Both the position numbers and the translations under genes were made by a program. A stretch of 64,000 bases of DNA from Rallus limicola (lineage: Eukaryota > Chordata > Aves > Gruiformes > Rallidae). The notes beneath the pieces are model-generated. The model was given only the letters and a program-made list of their open reading frames with translations, was not told the origin of the DNA and did not search any database. Location of the stretch: positions 22,126,146 through 22,190,145 of the forward strand of contig JAKCOZ010000001.1 in the NCBI GenBank assembly GCA_022605955.1, written 5' to 3'. The stretch's first letter is position 1. Each line of letters opens with the position of its first letter. Below, in pieces: positions 27,501-39,500 of this stretch.

Positions 27501-30500
27501 GCACAAGGGTAAGGCCGTGCTTGGTGCCTCATGGCACAGGCAGCGGCAAGCCAGCCTGCACGGTGCTGGGATTAGTGGAGGCACCCATGGGCCCAAGGGG
27601 GCTGGGTTCCTGGGTTTACAGCAAGAAGGCCCCCTTTGGCTCATTTTGGCTCTCCCTGGCAGAGTGCCCAGTTTCCCTATGCTGTGACCCAGGGGAGCCA
27701 GCAGGGAAGGGGCCTCCGCAGGGGCTGGACACCGAAAGGGGAGCAAATTCCCACATCTCCTTAAAACAAAATGCAGTTCTGTTATTTCACTGAATCCCTG
27801 TCAGTCAATCTAAATTGCAGTTCTCAAGGACTTCCAAGCCCAGGAATAGAGGGGGCAGCTGGTTTGCATTAAGCCAGTGACAGAGGGATTATTAAGCATA
27901 TATATTATAAAAACAATTAGACAGGTAACAGATGAGCAAAGGCTGCTTCCTCGTAAAATGTCACAACAGTTCTGCTTAAGTGGCAAATTCTTCTTGAACT
28001 GATGTAAAAAGTTCCCACTTAAACAGAACTTTTTACCCTGTTGGGGCGGAAAGGGGGACATGGAGGGGGAGAGGAGAAATCCACAATATTAACCACTTCA
28101 CTGGGAGCATGGCAAAGTAAATTTCTTTTGACTCTCTCAGGGATACAAAAGCAATGTTACAGCATCTCCCATGGCTCCTCAAAGCCTGGTTGCTGCCCAC
28201 TCAGGAAAGCCCAAAGCTGGTTGTGTTGACCCAAGAGTACTTTGCTGGAGTGAAGGACTGGAGGGAAATAGGTGCTGTTAGGAGAAGACGGCACTGAGCC
28301 CCCCGAGCTCCCAAGCCTAACTCCCTCACAGGAAGGCCCCCAGTCCCTGGCCTGGGGGGAATCTGCACATTTTATAAGACACATCAATGGCTGAGAAAGA
28401 AGGAGCCAACACGGGTTTCTCCCCACACCTCTCTCCAGCCAAGGAAATGCAACTCACACCTCTGAGCTTGAGAGCTGCCAGTGGCAGGCACTCCCCAAAG
28501 GCTACCCAACCACTTGTTAAAAGTGGAAGGTGCCGTTTTCTTTATTTAATGGAAAAAAAAATTGATATAAATTGTCCGCTTCTGCAAACATACTCTGCAC
28601 CTCTGCTGACACCTTCCTGTAGGTTTCCTGGTGCACTGACTGCAGTGCTTACCTGCCTTCAGGATACATCCTGCGGCCATGGTGGCGAGGGGATTCATGT
28701 TGTGCCTCTCCCTCACATGTAACTCAGTGCCTGCCTGAGTGAAAGGCACATTGAGCAGGGATTCCCCCATCTCTGGGTGCTCAGTGCAGGAAGAGGGATG
28801 GCAATCTCTCTGTTGGCAGCAACATTCAGCACTGACTGACCTGAGCTGCTACTTGAACAATACAGAAATTCTACTTGTTGCCGTATTTCTGCTTTTTTTT
28901 CCCCCTTTTTCACTAGGCTTATCATAAAAACGGAATTTTTGCCCACCAAATACAGAGGGTACATGTTGCCTTTATCTCAGGTAAGAGCAAGTGTGTTACT
29001 CTTTCTTCTAGCCCCGAGTCCTGGGAGGTTTGTCCTGCTGCTGTTGGGAAGCCAGGTTTCCAATGCATCAGCCTTTCTCACAGAGTATTCACACTTGTCT
29101 GGGTGCGAGCAAGTGCCTGCTGCCTCGTGCGCTCTGGAGCGTGGCGGCTGCGTTATTAAAGATGTACACAGGCAGCTGCCTGCAGAAGAGGCAATATCTT
29201 CTCAAATAATTGGATGCTCCAGATATTGCATGGGGACTTTGAGTGATGGCTGGCATCTAGCCTCTTTGTTGCCATATTGGAAACTCTGCTGCCTGCTCTA
29301 ACAGGGCTGGTGCCGATGGGCTGTCCAGCGGGCACTGGGGCTGGCAGCACCAACAACCCTCTCCGGGACGGAGGTCATCCCTACCTCTCTTTGGAACCCT
29401 GGTGCTTAACAAGTGGTTAATGAGGTGATTGCTGGTTGAGGTCCTAATCTGTGCCTCCCCCTGTTCCTGCCCAGGGACAGCATGGGACTTTGCACAGCAC
29501 AGGACTAGAATAGATAGCAGATAGTCCCACATTTGGCCTGAGACTTTCTGGGAGGGTTGTGACACCTTGCTGGGCAAAGGCCACAGCAAGCTTGACTGGT
29601 CGTCTTGCTTACTCTGGATTTCAGAGAATCAGAGGATGTGTTAGGCTGGAAGTGGCCTTTAAAGGCCATCTAGTCCAATCCCCTGCAGTAAGCAGGGACA
29701 CCTTTAACTAGATCAGGTTGCTCAGAGCTTCATCAAGACTGACCTGGGGTGTCTCCAGGGTTGGGGCCTCCACCACCTCTCTGGGCAACCTGTTCCAGTA
29801 TCTCACCATCCTCACAGTAAAGAACTTGTTCCTAATGTCTAATATAAACCTACCCTGCTCTAGTTTAAAATCACTGCCCTTCGTGCTATTGCTACACAGC
29901 CTTACAAACAGTCCCTCCCCAGATTTTTTGTAAGCCCTTCAGGCACTGGAAGGCTGCAGTAAGCTCTCCCTTGAGCCTTCTCTTCTCCAGGCTGAACAGC
30001 CCTAGCTCCATCAGCCTGTCTTTGTAGGAGAGGCACTCCAGCCCTCTGATCATCCCTATCACCCTTCTCTGGACCTGCTCCAAGAGGTCCATGTCCTTCT
30101 TGTGTGGGCACTTGCTGTGTGTGCTAATGACCTGCAGAAATCTTGCTGAGCACATGAATTTGTGTGACTGTTAAACCAAAATTGTCTGTATACATTTTTG
30201 GTGGCAGGGATAACTTGCTTTTCATTGCTGCCTATTTGATCCCAAGGCTTCATTACTAAAGTGTCATCAGAAACACAAAGGTTTATAAGAATGAATAAAC
30301 TTGTATTTCTCTCCAGAAATTTGTTGTTTCTGCCCACAGATCAGTTGTGAACTTGCTGTGGCATTTATGTATTTTGTTGTGCTTTGTGTTGGCTGAGCCC
30401 CTTGGGTGGTGCCCTGGAAAGGGATGCATCTGCTCATGGCAACAAGTGAACTTAAGGGAGGAATGTGCTTGCAGAATGGGGGGACAGAGTCTCCACTGGT

Positions 30501-33500
30501 ATATCTTGGCATTGAGCCTACTGGAAACCCACCAACTTCCAGCAGTGGAAATCTGGCCTGTTTTTGCCTTCGGTGCTTGTAAATCTTCTGCTTCCCCACA
30601 GAGATTTAGACGTGAGGAAAATTCACGGGCATGAACATTAGCAGAGAAGTGACTGAAAGGACAAAAGCAGTGGCTTTAAGTACAATGGTGGCCACAGCAA
30701 GTTATCTGTTTTCATCTGGAGCTAATTAAGACTGTCTTCTGCCATCCCTCCCCAGACTCTTGTCCTTCTTTCCTTTAGCCTAAGCTCAGCTTCTCAGAGA
30801 GCCCTGAGATGACCTGGTTTGAACCGCAGCACTCCCCAGCACAGTCCCCCACCTATCTGTAAGACCAGAGCAGAAGGGAAGGAAATGAACAAATCTTTCC
30901 ATGTGTTCCTGTTTTAACCTCTTCCTTTCCCTCGGAAAGGTGTTTTGGTTGGCAGGATCCTTGCTCATCATCGGCCTGGCATCTGTGGTGAACCCAACCA
31001 TTGGCTGGCGGTGGCTGATCAGAATCGCCTCCATCCCTGGCATCCTCCTCGTTCTGGTGTTCAAGGTAGGAGAAGCCCCGCTCCCTGTCACACCAACAAC
31101 AACCTGGCATTTCCCCAGGAACCAAGGGGCACTTTCCACAGCACACAACTCTGGCCTGGTGTCCTCCTTTCACCACCACAGCCCTCTAATCTGGGGGGCT
31201 TTGGAAAGGTCCTGATGGCCTGGGGGCTGGTTGCCGACTACCTGTTGGAGAGGTGTCCCCTGCACAGGATGGCTTGGCTTTACTCTGCATTGCAAAGCCA
31301 TGGGCTTAGCTGCCCTGCTGCAGCCCTCCAACACCCTGGGCTCTAGTTTCCAGACTGCCAGGTGTACCCAGAGACCATGGTGACAGGCTAGTCATCAAAA
31401 GGAAGACGGGCTAGACAGGATGTACCAAAAAAGTCATGGTATCTCTAGTCTAGTGCTGGCTGGAGCACATCTCTCTTCAGTCTTTACATTTTCTAGGGCT
31501 GAGGAAGGAAGATTCCCTAAAGTGTTCACACAGTAAAATGGGTGTCAGGGTCAACCACAGCTTCTCCATGTCTACTCATGCTTCAGAAATATCAGCCTCA
31601 GACATGAGGACAATTTTATTTGAGGAAGTGATGTGGAGAATCCATATTTGGAGTGTTCATGGGCCCTGCAGTGCAGCTTCCTGCAGCTCAATTAATGCAC
31701 AAGTCCATCTGGGGTGATACCTGGGCAGTCTAATACGAGAGTGCTGTGAACGTTAAATTGTCCATCTTTGATGTTTGGTTTTCCCAATTATTTTTGCCAG
31801 AGAAAATGGACAGCAAAAGTTTTTAGTCCAGAATGAAAAAACCAACACGATCAACATACCTTCAGAAAGGGAGTCTTTCATCTCTATTTCAGTGATACAC
31901 ATGTAATTGTTTATAATTTAATGAAAAGGTACTTTCTTTTGTGGAGATCACCAGGTATGGGTGAACATTGCAAATGCCAGTGACGAGTGAGTTTGTTCCT
32001 AAATGTTATGGCTTCCTTTTTTTTAATGGCTTTGTTTAGTCTCCCAAGAGTTTCACTTGAGTAACTCATGCCTCATCCCAGTTTAGAATTTCAATTAATT
32101 ATGGGTTGTTTTTGTTAAACTTGTGTCTTTGGCTTCCCTCTCATAAGCTCTTGCCATGGATGGCTCAGTCCATGGGGGCCAGTCCAAGAAATGGGTTTTC
32201 ATGGCAGGGTCCGCCAACACTGGGTATGGGGAGCTGGGACATATAGGAGTGGGCAGGAAAAATGCTGTTCCAGCTCAGGTGGTGCCCCATGCTAACCTGG
32301 CCAGGCTCCTGGGCTCAATGGGAAGCTGTGGGCAGGGTTGTGTGGGTAGAGGGGTGCAGAGAGGCTTTCTGACACTGCTCTGCTTTCAGTTCATCCCAGA
32401 GTCGGCACGGTACAACGTCTCCACGGGAAATGTGGCAGCTGCCCTGGCCACGCTGCAGTGGATCGCCAAGATGAATGGGGCAGTGATGCCCCAGGGGGAG
32501 CTGAGGGAGCCCACCAAGGTAAATTGAGCCCACCATGGTGCCCCCATCCCAGCCCCTGCAGAACTGACAGCATCTGGGGGTGGGGAGGGAGGGGAACAGC
32601 AAAGCACATCTCACTCTGCCTCTCTCCCCCTCCTTGTCCAGTTTCTTTCCAAACAACTGAATGTGATGAATGATGTCATTTTTCTGTTGGAGAGACAGCA
32701 GTCTTAGTCTTCAAAGTGCCATTGAGTTTTCTGCTTTTCTCCACATTCTTTGTGTTTGCTCAGAAAAATACTGTGCTGAGAAAAGACTCGCTCCCCTTAC
32801 CACAAAAAGTTCTCCTGGCAAAATGTGTTCTGCCTTACCACCCATCCACCCCCCAGGAACATCCCTTGCGCCATGAGACCTGGGACCTGCCCCTTGGGGT
32901 CCTTTTTGGGGCTGTGGCTGGTCAGGCTGCAAGGGTCCATGCCGTGACATCAACCCACCTCTCCCAGAGGCTTCTCCCAGGCCCTGACTGAGCTCGCCCA
33001 CTGGGTGCCTGCACACCAGGGCCCTGGACCAACAGAACATATTTAGGTGGCTCCTTTGACCCTCAGGAGAGGAAGATTGAACAAAACTATTATCCAGGGC
33101 CTCAAAATTATCATCCAGTTCTTTTAAATCCCTCTCCTGGACCTCTTTGCTGCTTATTCAATCCCACAGGCACCCAGCATTGTCCTTAGCAATTCATGCA
33201 AGATGATGCTATTGTATTGGAATTAATTAGGATTAAAGCTTCCCTGTAGTTTAATTGAATTTATGTAATGGACCTGCATTGGCTGTGAGAAGGGGTTTTT
33301 GTTTGTTGTGCACCCTCTCAGGCTTAACCAATGATGAAAATAAAAATAAAGGCAACCCAGACTGACCCTGTGAACTCATCTGCCCTCAGCGGTGGGTGCT
33401 GGGGCAGCTGCTGGCTCTTGGGGAGCAGTAGGGCAGGCAGACCCCCCCAGTACGTGCTTGTCCCTGCTCACTGGCATTGCAGGCCTCCAGCAAGCTGCAT

Positions 33501-36500
33501 GCGGCCACAAACTTGCTCTGCATGCCAAGCAGCAGACACTGGGCCCCTCTCCCCAGCACGTGGGGCAACAGGAGCTCCCCTGCAGCAGCCAGGTCCCTGC
33601 CTGGCACCATGGTGGTCATAATGGGGACAGACTGCTGGGAGCTGGGGGGGGTGGTGTCTGTGGGGGCCAGGAGTGCTCAGGAAGTGTGTCCTCCTGTGGG
33701 CATCCTTTGGGAACAGGGGCTTTCCTCTCTGGAGGGCTCTCTGCTCTCCCTCTGATGGGGGAGCAGCCTTGGGGAGAGGGCAGGGGGCCTGGGGTGCCAG
33801 ATGCTGCCACATGACACTCGCCCCTGGAAAAAAGGTGCCTTTTTATAAACTTATATCAAACAATTTGCAGGAAAGCAGAGGAAGATTCAAGGACCTCATG
33901 CACCCCAAATACCTCAGAACCACATTGCAGATATGGATCATATGGTAAAAAAACTCTGTTTTTATGTTAGTTTTTTTTCTTTTTCCTCTTACTTATCAGC
34001 TCATTCTCTCAGTTGAATGTGTGCAGGGAGCAGGAGTCTCCTCTTGAGTCTGGCATTACAAGGCACTGCTTCTGCCTCAGGAGGCAGCAGCAGATCCTTG
34101 GCTGCTGGAGGAGGACTATGTAGGCCTGTGCTGATCTCAGACCATGCCTCAGACACCCTCTGTCAGCCGGTGTTAACACAGGCAGATGGCTGGACATCCA
34201 GGATGGTGCAGGGTGCCATGAGTGCTTCTTTGGGACAGGGTGGCTCAGGGAGGTGGGGTGATAACCATGGGGAAAGCTGCAGGAGGGAGCCCAGATCTGC
34301 CTGCAGCATGCACCAGTGACGTGCCCGCAGCTCCACCGCCGTTCTTGGTGTAAACTTGTTCCTCCTGAGAGGAAAAGAATACACCCCCTTTACACACCAG
34401 CCCATGTACAGCTGAAATAGGGTTTCAACAGAAACTTAGTAACTGTTGCCAGTGCCACTGGCCAGGGAAAATTAAGATTGAAGAGCTGGGTTTCCTATGC
34501 AATGTTCCCAGTCGCTGCATGCAAGGGTAATGCATGTTTCATTGACGTTGCTGTCTGGAATGGAAACGTATACATAATGTTTCTGTGGGAACTCATTGAC
34601 CCAAAATGTTGCTGTCAGGACTTGAATTTTTTATGCACCCCCCCTTCCCCAACTTGTATGAGTGTTATGAAATATCTTTTTGGTTTTTAATCCTTTCTCT
34701 CCTCATCCCCCCAGGAGTTGCTGGCAAGCTCCAGGGTTTGCATTCCCACCGCCCCATGCCCTAAGCATCCCCAGCCTCCCCAGGCAGCTTGTTTCCCAGC
34801 CCCAATTCTGATGCTCGGTTCTGAGACTGCCAGGGGGGATAAAAAAAGTGAAAATTACTTGTCAGCCTGCTTATGGTTAGGCTGATGCTGAATTACTTGA
34901 TAATGACACATCCAGGCTGCCATCACCAATGCTATGTTCCTGACAGTGACACAGGGTGCGAAGTGTGCCTCTCCAGCCAGTTAATGAAAACTCCTCTCAT
35001 AAATCCCTGAGCAGAAAGGACAGGGCTAAAAATCCCAGGCAGTTCCTTCATGTGAGCTGCAAGCATGAGCTGCAAGCATCAGGGCTGGATGTTGAGACTC
35101 CTTGGTCCCCTGGGGAGGGGTGGTTTGGAAATGGCTCCACTTAGAGCCCTGTGTGAAGAAAGGAAACAAAGGTTCACACTCTCCCCAGCATGACCACAGC
35201 AGGTCACTGGCAGCAGCACAAGAAACAGCACTAAGGGCTAAGCAAAAAGACAAGATAGGACCAGAAGTGGCATCCTCCAAGGGAGAAGGGTGTATGGGCG
35301 TAGGCAGTAGTAGTGTGCCTGGGCTGGGGTGACCAGTGACTTGTTGGACACCCAAGTCACTGCTGGGGTGAGGCTAAGAGGGAGGGGGCCCATTGCACAG
35401 CATAGCAGAGCTGGCACACTCAGGGGGGAGTCCCGGGGCACCCAAACCCTGCTGCATTCCAGTTTCCTCACCTTCACCATCGTTGCTGCCACTCACTGCA
35501 GTGTTTCCCCCCCAGGCTTGGCATAGCTTTTGCTTATTACGGCGTCATCTTGGCTAGTGCTGAGTTACTGGAGCGGGACCTGGTCTGCGGCTCTGCGGCA
35601 CCACCGGCGCAAGACGCCCGCGATGACTCTGAGGAGAGTCGCAGCCCCTGCTACTGCCACATGTTCGGGCCCGCCGCCTACCAGACCATGATCATCAGCA
35701 CAGTCGGAGAGATCGCACGTAACCTCCTCTCCTTCCCTTCTCACAGCCAGCTAATCCTTAGCCATGTGCCAGGGGTCAAAATGTCCTCGGTGCTGCTGCC
35801 GAGTGCCAGGCACGAGCTCTTCAAAGGAAGGTCTGTGACACAGGCCGTGAGCTGGTGGCAAGGGGGCGCATTGCTCCCCAGGGGAATAATTCCATTTCAG
35901 CGTAGGGCCTTCCAATAGCAGAGCGCTGAACTCCAGGGCACATTGCTCCTAACTAACCAGAACTGAGCCTGGCTTCCCAAAGTCCCAGGTATATCATTTC
36001 TGGAGTCATAGATAAGCAAAGGCTGCAAATAGTTGGACTGATGAGATTGAATGCACCATGGTGGCCTCTGGAGCAGGTCCTGTGCAAGCATTACCGTGCA
36101 GGACAGCTCAGTGCCCAGGGAGTCTGTGGCAAACCAAAATGCTTCCTCATTCTTGCCTGGGGCAGTGCTGGGGGATGACAGGGTGGACCAAAGGCACCCT
36201 GGAGAGAACTGGGCACTGGCGTGGGTCTAGTATTGCAAGGCTTCTGAGAGGCAAATGTTTTCCCTGGTTCACGTCTCAGCATTGAGCTACAGAGCAACCA
36301 GGTGTTGGATCCTGCAGGTACAGCTGGGCGGGGACCAGCCCAGTGATGAACTCGGGTGCCTGCTTGTCTCCCAGCTCATGGTGGGGACCCAACAGGGCAT
36401 GGAGCAAAACCACCCAGGCTTGTGCTGCTCACCCAGCAGGTGCCTTCCTTCCCTGTGCTACCCACACCAGGGCTCAAGTCCTGCTGCAGTACAGCCAAGT

Positions 36501-39500
36501 GATTCTAGAGGCCAGGCTCCATCATGTGAGAGGAAGGAAAAACAAAACAGAGAGGGCAAATGATAAAGTTTGGGTACAGTATGGTTTGTGTATTTTTAAG
36601 GAGCATTTGGTAGGCACTGGGGATGCATAGAGGCATTTTTGAAGCACACTGCATGAAATCTAGAAAGGCAAACCACAGGTCAGGTAACATTTCACAGTTG
36701 TCCTTTGCATCTCCAGTAAACCCTTTGAACATTCTCGGCATCAATTTCCTTGGACGACGCCTGAGCCTGTGCATCACCATGGGATGTACAGCGCTGTTCT
36801 TTCTCCTCCTTAATATCTGCACCTCAAGGTAGTCTTGCTCAGCATGCGGGTGTTGGCAGGGGGCAGAGGGGGTGTGTGTTGGGGGGGTGGTGCGTGCAAT
36901 GCTGTGGGCAGATGGCAGTAGCTGTGGTGTTTTCAGGTGACTGGTAATTCTTACACATCCAAAAAAACCCCTCTGACTGGTTCTCCACACTTCCCAGGAG
37001 CACCATGGCAGCAGATGCTGTGATGCAGGGGCGTGCACTTGTACTGCTGACCCTGCCTGGTTTCCCCTAAGTGTGCAACTAGTTGCTTTCTACTGCAGTC
37101 TGGAAAATTAAAATGGTGTGAAGAACATCCACCAGAAAGAAGCCATATTTGTCCTTCAGTCTCTTTTCCTCTCCCTTCGTTTTTGGCAATGCTACATACA
37201 GTCTCCTCTAACTTGTAAAGTTGGGCACCTTCAAAAGAGCTCAAGGCCTCATGGGAAAGGCTGCCAAAAGAGCTGCCACTACCAGATTGATTTGTGAGGG
37301 TGTGTAAGACTGACCTCTCCTGAGCTGGCAGAGCTTAATTGTAACCCAAAGTCAGGACGGCATCAAGTTGAAGCTTCCTCTGAACTGACTGATAGGTGTA
37401 CACCCCTGGCGCCCACCTCCTGGGCCACTGGCCCTGGACATGGGCTGGGGTACTTGGGAGTTGGAGGGAGAGGCTGCAAATGGTTGATGAGCAAAACAAG
37501 CCATCAGGAAGCTTTCATTGATCACCAGCCTCTGCACTAGCATTACTGTCATAATTCAGTTCTCCCTGAAGCTGAGTCTGGCCATTGTGTTTGCTTGCAA
37601 CAGTTGCAGAGGAACCAAAACCAAGGTCTGAGCCCACAATGCTGAAGGCACCAGCTCAGCCACTGTGGTCCTGTTCAGATCATCGCCCCCAGCCTCTAAT
37701 GCTGGCCTAAAGCAAACCTAACGTGCAATAGCCTGCTGGCAACCATGCTTAAAGATTATACTTGCTAGCAATCAACTTCTTATACTTTCCCCCATATTAA
37801 GCTGGCAAATGCCTTAGAACCACATGTAGACTGTGTTTCATCTCTGCTAATCACCCTTCAGTGATACTAACTCTTTGCTCCACATGGCTTTCTCTCTTCA
37901 GCGCGGGCATGATTGGGTTTCTCTTCATGCTGCGTGCCCTGGTTTCAGCCAACTTCAACACCATCTACATTTACACAGCAGAGGTGGGTCCTCCTGAAAG
38001 TACGTTAAGCTGCTTTGGGACATGAAAGGTCATTTTTGCCTATAGCCAGCACAACTGCTGTATGAATTGACTAGCTAGAGCCATCTTTCATGAATTAAGC
38101 ATCTCTGGCTTTCTTGCCATGTGAGACCAGAGAATAAACAAGATAACTAGCTGGCAGAGTTGTAATGGCATAAATGAGACCCAAAGGAGCCCTCCTTTTT
38201 TTCCTTACCCTACTAGATGCCCTTGGTAACATAATGTGCATCTCCAGAGAAAAATAAGAAGTTGTTTTTTTTTTAAAGGGACACATCACAGATCATTGCT
38301 GCACTAATCTGATTTCTCTTTGGCCTGTTTTAGGTTTATCCCACCACAATGCGAGCCCTGGGGATGGGAACAAGTGGGTCATTGTGCCGTGTTGGAGCTA
38401 TGGTGGCCCCATTTATATCCCAAGTAAGAGCACGCTTGATAATGTTGGTGAACATTCTGCTGACCACTGCTATCCAATATACAGAGATGCCCCTGAAGTT
38501 CACAAAAAAAGAGAGATGTATCAAATTCTGCCCCCCTCCATTAGTTCTTTATCTAATGTTTAGAGTACTTGTGTGGTCTTGGCCAGATGTAAATCTGAAA
38601 ATCTCTTCCCAGAGCTTAGGTTGCTAATATCTGTTCCTTTCTGAAAGCTCCCAGATTCACAAGACATTGCTTTTTGACACTGCTTTTCTGGCGATGACTC
38701 TCTGAGGTGTTGGTGACCCTTTGTCCAGTCTTCAGGTCCTGATTAAGTGCCAGCCCCCCATGCCCCTGTGCTGCTTTGAACTGTTCTTCTGCCTGCAGGT
38801 CCTCATGAGTGCTTCTTTCATTGGGGCCCTGTGTCTTTTCTCATCTGTGTGTGTCGTGTGTGCGATCTCTGCGGTCACACTGCCCATCGAGACCAAGGGC
38901 AGGGCGCTGCAGGTTCGTACGGCCACCCCGGGACCTCCTCTGCATCCAAATGCTATTTGCAAAACAGATTAGGATTCAGCCCGAATTCAGACCAAACTCT
39001 CCCGAGGGTTCAAAAACTAACATGAGGTCTGACAGGCAAGCACAGGAATGTGCTGTTGCAGCAGTATAAAGTGCTGTCACCCCAGCTGCCTAAAGCTCAT
39101 TTCCCAAAAAAGCAGAAAGCAGAAGTGGCTGTGCTAGCCCTGCTCCCCCATGCCAGCACGTTAGCTTCAGCCAGCAGCTTCAGCACAAGCCCTTCTTCGC
39201 GATTATGCTGACCCGAAGCTGCTGCTTCACAGGCGCACGTTCTGGTCTGCCTGTGCTGCAGGGAGAGTGGGCTGCAGATAAACTACTAAAGCCATTTCTT
39301 CATCAACTGCAGGTCGAAAGCCCCAACTGCCTCAGCCCCTCAGCTAGTGGCTAGTGTTTCCTATAAGCCATCAGCCACAACACTGAGCATGAGCACAAAG
39401 GGGGAAGTTTACATTCAGGCAGCCTGCCAGGCACAAGTCACACTAGTGTCATCACAGGTGGTGGTGAGAAGTCCTGTAATTCACCAGCTCAGCCACACCA

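Larger units (their letters stand above)
24505..28916 (+). other. SVOPL introns 1-5
   Basis: Introns 24505-25583, 25676-26678, 26778-27211, 27284-27383 and 27509-28916. They have GT-AG ends and moderate GC content; no repeat, RNA gene or extra exon is recognised. Confidence 0.65.
31066..35515 (+). other. SVOPL introns 7-9
   Basis: Introns 31066-32389, 32519-33870 and 33945-35515. G/C-rich patches (about 33400-33820) give several long overlapping open frames on both strands, none with recognisable similarity. No transposon is identified. Confidence 0.6.
35719..38333 (+). other. SVOPL introns 10-12
   Basis: Introns 35719-36716, 36829-37901 and 37984-38333. The middle one starts with the G-rich tract at 36848-36887. 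Otherwise nothing is recognised. Confidence 0.6.

Noticed and set aside
33386..33948. Several overlapping open frames on both strands
   Set aside because: A GC-rich intron of SVOPL makes long frames by chance. Only 33871-33944 is a supported exon.
36505..37038. 177-codon - strand open frame
   Set aside because: It is antisense to SVOPL exon 11 (36717-36828) and its introns. No similarity is recognised, while the + strand exon is clear.
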